Below, one piece after another: positions 32,178 to 37,815 of a stretch of DNA of 37,815 nucleotides. The notes beneath the pieces are model-generated. The model made no database searches and was not told the origin of the DNA. It was given only the letters and a program-made list of their open reading frames with translations. Made by a program: the position numbers and the translations under genes. Source of the DNA: Chloroflexaceae bacterium (GTDB lineage: Bacteria; Chloroflexota; Chloroflexia; Chloroflexales; Chloroflexaceae); assembly GCA_012034075.1 (NCBI GenBank), contig JAAURD010000023.1, forward strand, positions 1 to 37,815. The letters are read 5' to 3'. Each line of letters starts with the position of its first letter. Position 1 is the first letter of the stretch.

Positions 32178-33051
32178 TTATCTGAGATTGACTTGGCAGA
32201 GACCACGCCCAACCGTTGCTTTCCCACCGAACTGAAGCTGTTTTACCGGTCAGTTTTCTGATAACATCAAATACATCAACCCCATTTTTCTGAGTGTGTT
32301 TGATCGGCACATGCATTACCAGACCATAGAGGATGGTTTCGGTTGGTAGAGCTTCTTCATACCATAAACCGCCGGTCTGCACCGTTTTGGTATCTTCCTG
32401 AAGTTTGATGCGAGCGGTAATATCAGTAGCTGTTTGTAACAGAAAGGCAAAAACATCATCGTGTACAATACAGAGACGTTGCTCAAAGATCGTTTGCCAT
32501 TGAGTATTATTGGGGAAGAGTTGCTCCTTGAACCATGTTGCCCAGATACTGGTATCAGCATCAGTCCGTGCATTCAGGTCCAGGTCTTCCAGGTAAACCT
32601 TTGTTTGTATACGCAATGCACAACCAGTTAAGGCAATCTTGCATTCACTGGTATTGGCGGTTTGAGGCACATTAGTATCTCGAACATTTATTCCTTGCGG
32701 TAATGTAACCTCCTTTGCATCGCGGACAAAGCGATGGAGTATGTAGGGACATGTCACCCAGGCAAATGTTCCAGCCAGGCTACGAATAGGTAAAAAGAGG
32801 AGACGTTGATCAGAAAACACTGCCGATCCGGCATGTTCATCGGCGTTACTGGTCTCTGGGCCAAAAACTATTTTGCACTCTTTTGTATTAGTACAGCTGT
32901 CACGTAGGGACCCCTTGACCGATGAACCCGGTACATAGGGTATATTCGTTGCCTTTTCACGGGCAATTGGAAGATCGATAACCCCAACCCCCTGTCCCGT
33001 GCCAGCATGCAACGGTGAAAGGGCATGAACAAAAAGTAGTCGTGTTTCCAT
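32178..33051 (-). CDS. cmr4: Cmr4 RAMP backbone subunit, with a frameshift near its end
   Basis: Cmr4 is the repeated backbone RAMP (Cas7 type) of the type III-B complex and the subunit whose Asp cuts target RNA. The frame opens METRLLFVHALSPLHAGTGQGVGVIDLPI and has IPYVPGSSVKGSLRD, both diagnostic. As written the frame runs past the normal end to 32032, through cmr5 sequence, with a nonsense-looking tail. Removing one A from the run AAAA (32241-32244) instead gives LTGKQLQFGGKATVGRGLCQ, the canonical C-terminal glycine-rich loop, and a TAA at 32178 just ahead of the cmr5 ribosome site. The true gene is therefore about 290 residues and the sequence carries one extra base. AAGGAGAAC precedes the ATG. 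Confidence 0.9.
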
Positions 33052-33064
33052 GTTCTAGTTCTCC

Positions 33065-34384
33065 TTACAAAAAGTTGAGAAAGGCTTGTAATACATTTGG
33101 ATTGCCATTGAGTGGTGGTATTTGTCTGGCTTCAGATGTTGTCACGGTCCTTTGTATCGGATGTACCCTAGTATCTGCTTTTAACCGCAATTCTCGTGGA
33201 ACCATACTGCCCTGTAAAATGACTGCCAGACCAATCGCACGGTCGTTCCAAACCAATGGCTTTAAGATTAATGGACTGGCAAAGCGATCATTATCTGAGT
33301 TTATCTGAAGAGTCATATTCAAACCAGGATCATGTGGCATATGAAAGACGATAGGAAGACCAAACGCTCCACGGGGAGCCGCATCAATTGAACGTGTCGC
33401 ATGTGGTCCACGCTGGCTCTTACCAGCTTTTGTACGAATGGCATTTGGTTCGGACCAGTCACTATGTCCATAAGGGTCAATATGACCTGTATGTTTGTTG
33501 CGGCGTTGTTGGCGAAATCTTTTAAGCTTCTCAATGAGAGAAAGCCAAACAATGCTGGGCGAATCGTCTTTCTGTTCAGGTTTTTTGAGCCTAACTGTAT
33601 TTGGAAGAGATGCACCAGGAGCAATATAAGGAAGATGGGGAATAGTAGCTGTATCTCCTGTCCACGATCCGTGATGGACGTAACGGCACCATTGTTTAAG
33701 CAACCATGCATCTACTTGCTCTGATGGTACAGGAACGGGTTTTGTATTTATGTGTGTACATTGAAGTGATCCAAATCCCCTTCTAGTCCGTGCTCCAATA
33801 CCACCGAAGATTTCCCATGCCCAGAGTGCTCCTTCAATATCATCAATGAGTGATGTTCCATCAGGCAGTAATTTCGGATAGATGATGGTAAGATCAAATG
33901 AAACACCTACTTGTACTGATTTTAAAGGCGTTTTTGATCCCCATGTTTTTACTTCCGCTTCGGTTGGTTGAAGCGGAAATGCTGCATAAGGATGTACAAT
34001 ACTTCCTTGGCGTGGATTTAGACGGCCTCCTTTAATCTCAAAGGGATTATCTTTTGTTCCATTCTGAAGTGTTTGGACATGGATTTGTACTTGTGACGGT
34101 CCCTGTTTACCATCTTTGCTTGCGGGGGCACCCCAAATAAGATCCTCACGTGCTTTCATCTCTGCGAGATTGCCGTTAAACTGCCCACCTCGACAGGCTC
34201 GCCACCAGAAGCGCAATTGTCCGCGAATACTGCTCCCGCGAATGATCGTGACCGGATCATGCTCTCCTGTGCTCACACCACCGCCAAACAACGGTGTGAT
34301 CAAACGGTAAGTCCGTACTTGTGTGATATAACCGGCGGTCTTTTTAGTCACTTCTGGCGGTGACCCTGGGTCTTTTCTGCTCAT
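33065..34384 (-). CDS. cmr1: Cmr1 RAMP subunit
   Basis: A 439-residue RAMP protein that, in type III-B complexes, caps the 3' end of the crRNA-bound filament and helps capture target RNA. The N-terminal signature is YRLITPLFGGGVSTGEHDPV followed by IIRGSSIRGQLRFWWRACRGG, the classic Cmr1 ferredoxin-fold motif. GGIGARTRRGFGSLQ (about residues 195-210) is the glycine-rich RAMP loop. A second ferredoxin-like half follows. GGAGGATAGG is the ribosome site. It lies between cmr3 and cmr4, the order 2-3-1-4-5-6 being a common type III-B arrangement. No sign of truncation. Confidence 0.93.
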   Translation of the reverse strand: MSRKDPGSPPEVTKKTAGYITQVRTYRLITPLFGGGVSTGEHDPVTIIRGSSIRGQLRFWWRACRGGQFNGNLAEMKAREDLIWGAPASKDGKQGPSQVQIHVQTLQNGTKDNPFEIKGGRLNPRQGSIVHPYAAFPLQPTEAEVKTWGSKTPLKSVQVGVSFDLTIIYPKLLPDGTSLIDDIEGALWAWEIFGGIGARTRRGFGSLQCTHINTKPVPVPSEQVDAWLLKQWCRYVHHGSWTGDTATIPHLPYIAPGASLPNTVRLKKPEQKDDSPSIVWLSLIEKLKRFRQQRRNKHTGHIDPYGHSDWSEPNAIRTKAGKSQRGPHATRSIDAAPRGAFGLPIVFHMPHDPGLNMTLQINSDNDRFASPLILKPLVWNDRAIGLAVILQGSMVPRELRLKADTRVHPIQRTVTTSEARQIPPLNGNPNVLQAFLNFL

Positions 34385-34405
34385 GTGCCTATCCTCCTTT
34401 TTTGT

Positions 34406-35590
34406 TTAAGCTAGTTTTCCATCCCAATGTCCTAAAACTGCTAGTCCAAAACCATCCAGACGATCTTGCGGATCATCGCTGATACATTGCATCCAGATAG
34501 CCTGTATCCAGGATTGAATGGCATCTTTGTCCTTAGCTCCTTCAAAGTTGAGAAAGAACACAGTACCAGCCGGTGCAAGACGGCGTGTTGGTTTGGGCGC
34601 TCCTTTCCCGTTGTTTGCTGCCATATCCCAACCAGAGATCACCTGTGCCCGCTGGATCGCTATCGCCTTTATCTTGGGTTGTACACCAGCATGGGTAAGT
34701 GTTTTGAGCAAGGGTTGATACCCATTTTGGAAACAGGCCGGTGTGAGTAGCACGAGACGACAGGCTTCAGACTCTGCAATACGTGTCCAAAGGTGTTCTG
34801 GACAACCTGGAAGTTGTTCTTCCTCGGTATACTTCCACCAGTTCATCAGACGGCGTTCACCCCCGAGTGGAGCAAAACCACCTGTGCCTCCATTAAAATT
34901 TGCCAGGGGATCACCGGTTGCAACTGCAAGCGCTAGTCGTGTCCGTTTGATGTGCTGCTCCGAATACTGATGTGTAAATGCTAAGCCGCTGGTCTGAAAA
35001 AGGGCACCCTCAGAAGCTGTCTGGGTATCCCCTTGAATGCTAACATGCATGCGTGTTTCGGTTATAGGGCCATTGTGTCCTAGCTTATTCGGCACAATAG
35101 TTGTTATCTGCGTTGAATCGAGAAGCCATTGTTTAAATTGCTCCCAATACCAGAACCGAGGAGCATCACGTGATACTTTGCGCGGGTCAGGACACACCTG
35201 CCCAACAAGGTGGTCTAACCCGTCAGGAAGATTGGTGATGTGGTTAGCTGGGGTATTGAGTGGAACGAGCCGACGTAGGTCAAGCTGTTTATCTTTATCA
35301 AAGATGACAACATCAGCTGGTGCCGGAACCAGCCAGCGTAATGCATCGGTATCATTCAATTCGATCAGAAGTGGACCTCGGATACCAATTTGCTTAACCC
35401 GTTGGATATTGCTGTCATTTGTATCAAATGTACCATTTTTATCTACTCCTGCCCGACTTCGGATACCACCAGCAATCGTTGATGGAAAAGGAAATGGCAG
35501 CGAAATTGCCCGTGCACCTGGGTTAGGACCAAAGGGTCTTCCATCTCGTACAATCAGGGGGTCTCTTGGTTCAATGATCCACAGTGGCAT
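34406..35590 (-). CDS. cmr3: Cmr3 RAMP subunit (Cas5-like)
   Basis: From ATG 35590 (behind AAGGAA) the protein has 394 residues and opens MPLWIIEPRDPLIVRDGRPF, the diagnostic Cmr3 start; in-frame ATGs further upstream lie inside cas10 and are rejected. Cmr3 binds the 5' handle of the crRNA and contacts Cas10. FGPNPGARAISLPFPFPSTIAGGIRSRAG follows as the first RAMP loop, and the protein ends with RLDGFGLAVLGHWDGKLA, the glycine-rich closing loop. Its start overlaps the cas10 stop by about 20 bases, a sign of coupled translation. Confidence 0.93.
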   Translation of the reverse strand: MPLWIIEPRDPLIVRDGRPFGPNPGARAISLPFPFPSTIAGGIRSRAGVDKNGTFDTNDSNIQRVKQIGIRGPLLIELNDTDALRWLVPAPADVVIFDKDKQLDLRRLVPLNTPANHITNLPDGLDHLVGQVCPDPRKVSRDAPRFWYWEQFKQWLLDSTQITTIVPNKLGHNGPITETRMHVSIQGDTQTASEGALFQTSGLAFTHQYSEQHIKRTRLALAVATGDPLANFNGGTGGFAPLGGERRLMNWWKYTEEEQLPGCPEHLWTRIAESEACRLVLLTPACFQNGYQPLLKTLTHAGVQPKIKAIAIQRAQVISGWDMAANNGKGAPKPTRRLAPAGTVFFLNFEGAKDKDAIQSWIQAIWMQCISDDPQDRLDGFGLAVLGHWDGKLA

Positions 35591-37439
35591 TGATCGTGTT
35601 CCTTTCTTGTTTACCTTCAGCCAGATCCCTCGCACGGGCAAATTCACGTGCAACAATGAGTTCATCCGCAAGTTGTCGGATCGATGGTATCGTATCGATC
35701 AGCGTATGCAACCTCTGGATAGTCTCTTCTGGAAGTTTTTCATGTCCCGATTGTCCCCGTTTGCGTTTGATAATACGTTTTGCCTCAAAACGCAATGCCA
35801 ACTTTGTTATATCATCGCCAGGGATTTCCAGACGTTCGGCTATATCAACCAGGTTATAGGCGGCATTATCAGGCAGCGTATTGGAACGATGCAGTTGAAT
35901 AAACTCATGCAGGCGTGTATCAAGTGCTCCCCACTTGTCAGCCACTACCCGATCAGCACCACTACGTTTGCTCACTGCGATCGCAAGAGCATCTTTTCCC
36001 GATATTGCCTTGGCTCGTTTTTCTGCTTGTCGTGCGAGATCTAATGCATCTGAAAGTGGCTCAATATGATGGCTTACGGCCACCCCTACAGACAGTGAAG
36101 GACGCACGACCTGTTGTTGTCCATTTTCTGAAATCTGCGCTTCAAAATGTCCCATTGTATCCCGAAACGTATTTGCTAATTCTTTGGCACATGCCAAAAC
36201 GGTATGCAATGGTAAGAGTGCAAGAACGTCATCACCACCGGCGTAGAGCAACGCACCAGCACGCTTCCCTTCAACAATAGCCTTGACCTTTCTGGCAAAA
36301 GCACTGAGCGCCATTGAAAGTTCCTGATGTTTCTCAAGACTGTCCATAGCATCAATGACTTTACCCATATTATCGCCGTCTGCCAGCAGAAGTGCATAAT
36401 ATGGGAGAGGATGAATCACGTGTCCCAACAGAGCATCAAGAAACTCTCGTAATGCTCCTTTAACTTGGGCTATATCATCAGTAGGTGTTCCCTCAAGAAT
36501 ATCATTCAATCGCTCTTCAAAGAGTAATGAGCCATCATATCCTTGAAGCGTGGAATGAATTGAGGGGTTTTTTATGTATCTACGGGCAATTTTTTCACTA
36601 TCGATCAGTTCTTTTCGTAGTGCTGATTCTTGTAAGCAATCCAGATAGCGTTTCCAATGATCTGCTATACCATCAACACCTGCTAAACGTGCTATAAGCG
36701 GTAGTGCTGCCACATGCGAAGTACTCATAAAATGTGCCTCATCTCCCTGACTCCCATGGCGTTTGAGTAAGTCAACTCCCGAAAGACGCTCAGCCTGCCC
36801 AGCACCATATTGCCTGTGAAGGTCCTGAATTTTGCGTTCACGCTCAGATTTTGAATCATCACGTTTGGGGTAGCTTGTTTCTGGTATGACGGACTCTCGT
36901 TGACCATCAAGAGATGATTTAGGTTTGTTGCTTGACCACGTCACTGGACGAAAATCGCGTGTGGTCTTGCGAGCAACCATCAATGCTTCGACTTCCTGTC
37001 GTGCTGTTGCATATGCTTTGGAATCAGAAGAGATTGGCACCGTAGCCCAGAAGATTTCGAGCATATCATCAACCTGTGCTTTGGCAATATCACAGGTGTC
37101 GAGCTTGCCCTTAATTCTTGTAAACGTATCCTTATAAATTCTATCGAGACGACACTTGACTGCCTGTTCAACGTCTTTTACCAGGTTCTGAGTTGTTGCA
37201 ACTGGAACCCTTGCCAGAATCTTATTTGTCACATTAAAATCGCTTCCTGGCTGTAAATCTTCTTCCAATTCCTGTGGAGCAGGAAAAATAAGGGTACCAT
37301 TATGCTTATAGATGGCATAGGCAGCCGCCTTAGAAAGTTCACTCAACAGCCACGACCCAAACCAGAGATCACGGCTACGACGGGCACTCGCAATAAAATC
37401 TTGTACTGGCCCGATACTTATCAGAATCAGCGCATCCAT
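35571..37439 (-). CDS. cas10: Cas10/Cmr2 large subunit without HD domain
   Basis: A 622-residue Cas10 of the Cmr2 type. It begins at the first Palm-like domain, MDALILISIGPVQDFIASARRSRDLW, with no HD nuclease domain in front. LLLADGDNMGKVIDAM (about 350-365) and LLYAGGDDVLALLP (GGDD at 401-404) mark the active cyclase Palm that makes cyclic oligoadenylates from ATP when target RNA is bound. ALSVGVAVSHH-like and ARQAEKRAKA segments follow, then a helical C-terminal domain contacting Cmr5. GAGGAGG precedes the ATG. The lack of HD means this Cas10 cannot cut DNA by that domain, so defence should rely on target RNA cleavage and cyclic nucleotide effectors encoded downstream. Confidence 0.95.
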   Translation of the reverse strand: MDALILISIGPVQDFIASARRSRDLWFGSWLLSELSKAAAYAIYKHNGTLIFPAPQELEEDLQPGSDFNVTNKILARVPVATTQNLVKDVEQAVKCRLDRIYKDTFTRIKGKLDTCDIAKAQVDDMLEIFWATVPISSDSKAYATARQEVEALMVARKTTRDFRPVTWSSNKPKSSLDGQRESVIPETSYPKRDDSKSERERKIQDLHRQYGAGQAERLSGVDLLKRHGSQGDEAHFMSTSHVAALPLIARLAGVDGIADHWKRYLDCLQESALRKELIDSEKIARRYIKNPSIHSTLQGYDGSLLFEERLNDILEGTPTDDIAQVKGALREFLDALLGHVIHPLPYYALLLADGDNMGKVIDAMDSLEKHQELSMALSAFARKVKAIVEGKRAGALLYAGGDDVLALLPLHTVLACAKELANTFRDTMGHFEAQISENGQQQVVRPSLSVGVAVSHHIEPLSDALDLARQAEKRAKAISGKDALAIAVSKRSGADRVVADKWGALDTRLHEFIQLHRSNTLPDNAAYNLVDIAERLEIPGDDITKLALRFEAKRIIKRKRGQSGHEKLPEETIQRLHTLIDTIPSIRQLADELIVAREFARARDLAEGKQERNTINATVDH

Positions 37440-37473
37440 AGAACTCTATCCTCCTCACAATCCCCGGTGTAGA

Positions 37474-37492
37474 CATGTAAATCTCTTACATG
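37474..37492. promoter_or_regulatory. Inverted repeat upstream of cas10
   Basis: CATGTAA (37474-37480) and TTACATG (37486-37492) are perfect arms with a 5-base spacer, 35 bases before the cas10 ATG and within the 110-base gap after cas6. The size and symmetry fit a dimeric repressor site controlling the cmr operon. No matching regulator gene is visible. A TTACAA about 18 bases farther upstream might be a -35. Confidence 0.45.
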
Positions 37493-37549
37493 ATCACTTT
37501 TAAAATTTGTTGTAACCATATGCATCAATCTCGCCCCATCACATACAAC

Positions 37550-37815
37550 TCAATCTGCTCGCTGCACCCCATACCCACCATGCCCAAACACACACGCCTT
37601 GCCCACATGCACCACACTCCCCGCCAACAACACCGTCCGCACCGCCGGCCCAACATCATGCAGCACCGCGCTGCCCAGCAACCCGCCCAGCTTCATCGTC
37701 TGCGGGCGCTCCGGCCGCCCCGATGTGCGCTCCCAATCCCACCAGTGAACCTGCTCCTCGGTTACCTGTATCGTCGCCGCCTGCTCTACCACCGGGCGAT
37801 AATCCTCATCCCACG
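37550..37815 (-). CDS. cas6: Cas6 crRNA endoribonuclease, C-terminal part (runs off the window)
   Basis: About 88 residues to the stop at 37550; the frame continues beyond the window edge. The segment KLGGLLGSAVLHDVGPAVRTVLLAGSVVHVGKACVFGHGGYGV matches the C-terminal ferredoxin-like half of Cas6, including the closing glycine-rich GxGxxxGxGGYxV loop that binds crRNA repeats. Cas6 would process the pre-crRNA for the Cmr complex. It is 110 bases upstream of cas10 in the same direction. Catalytic residues lie outside the window and cannot be judged. A CRISPR array is probably farther right. Confidence 0.75.
   Translation of the reverse strand, partial: WDEDYRPVVEQAATIQVTEEQVHWWDWERTSGRPERPQTMKLGGLLGSAVLHDVGPAVRTVLLAGSVVHVGKACVFGHGGYGVQRAD

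Overview
The window looks like a chromosomal segment from a Chloroflexota bacterium, most plausibly a Chloroflexus/Oscillochloris-type filamentous phototroph. This is an inference from protein style: two large GT-C-like membrane proteins, a SatP-type acetate permease, RuvB and FtsK sequence character, moderately GC-rich coding DNA and strong AGGAG ribosome sites. It is not proved. No rRNA, tRNA, transposase or CRISPR array was seen.

Layout. (1) 1-5.3 kb: an AEC-family permease, then a leftward molybdate cluster modA-modB-modD with no modC. It is preceded by an unusual regulator in which a PadR-type winged helix is joined to a circularly permuted ModA-like binding domain. That regulator has a good promoter with inverted-repeat operator candidates. 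(2) 5.3-8.1 kb: a C-terminal scrap of an adenine methyltransferase, ruvB behind a palindrome and a DnaA-box pair, and a RecF/OLD-like ATPase broken by one frameshift. (3) 8.1-18.6 kb: a noncoding stretch with hairpins, an alpha/beta hydrolase, a small PAS protein, two paralogous GT-C-like membrane proteins flanking an acetate permease, and ftsK. (4) 18.6-26.0 kb: two OmpR-type two-component systems around a small secreted protein with Asp-rich DADGDGVCD repeats. Opposite lies a four-gene operon of PepSY protein, small anchored protein, ApbE flavin transferase and ferric-reductase-like haem membrane protein. A four-unit, 11-bp-period direct repeat sits in front of the small secreted gene. (5) 26.6-28.5 kb: a DUF4914-like gene broken by two single-base shifts. 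(6) 28.6-37.8 kb: a leftward type III-B (Cmr) CRISPR-Cas operon: cas6 (partial, at the edge), cas10/cmr2, cmr3, cmr1, cmr4, cmr5, cmr6, a membrane-anchored CARF module and a CARF-HEPN Csx1-like ribonuclease.

The Cmr operon is self-consistent: Cas10 has an intact GGDD cyclase motif but no N-terminal HD nuclease, and two different CARF sensors are encoded beside it. This points to defence mainly through cyclic oligoadenylate signalling, acting on the membrane and on RNA. As written, the membrane CARF module is translationally fused to Cmr6. However, a single missing G would explain the fusion, and several other genes here carry single-base homopolymer-type indels (the ATPase, DUF4914 twice, cmr4). 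The fusion therefore needs read-level confirmation. The two most novel-looking items are the PadR/permuted-ModA regulator and the Cmr6-TM-CARF arrangement.
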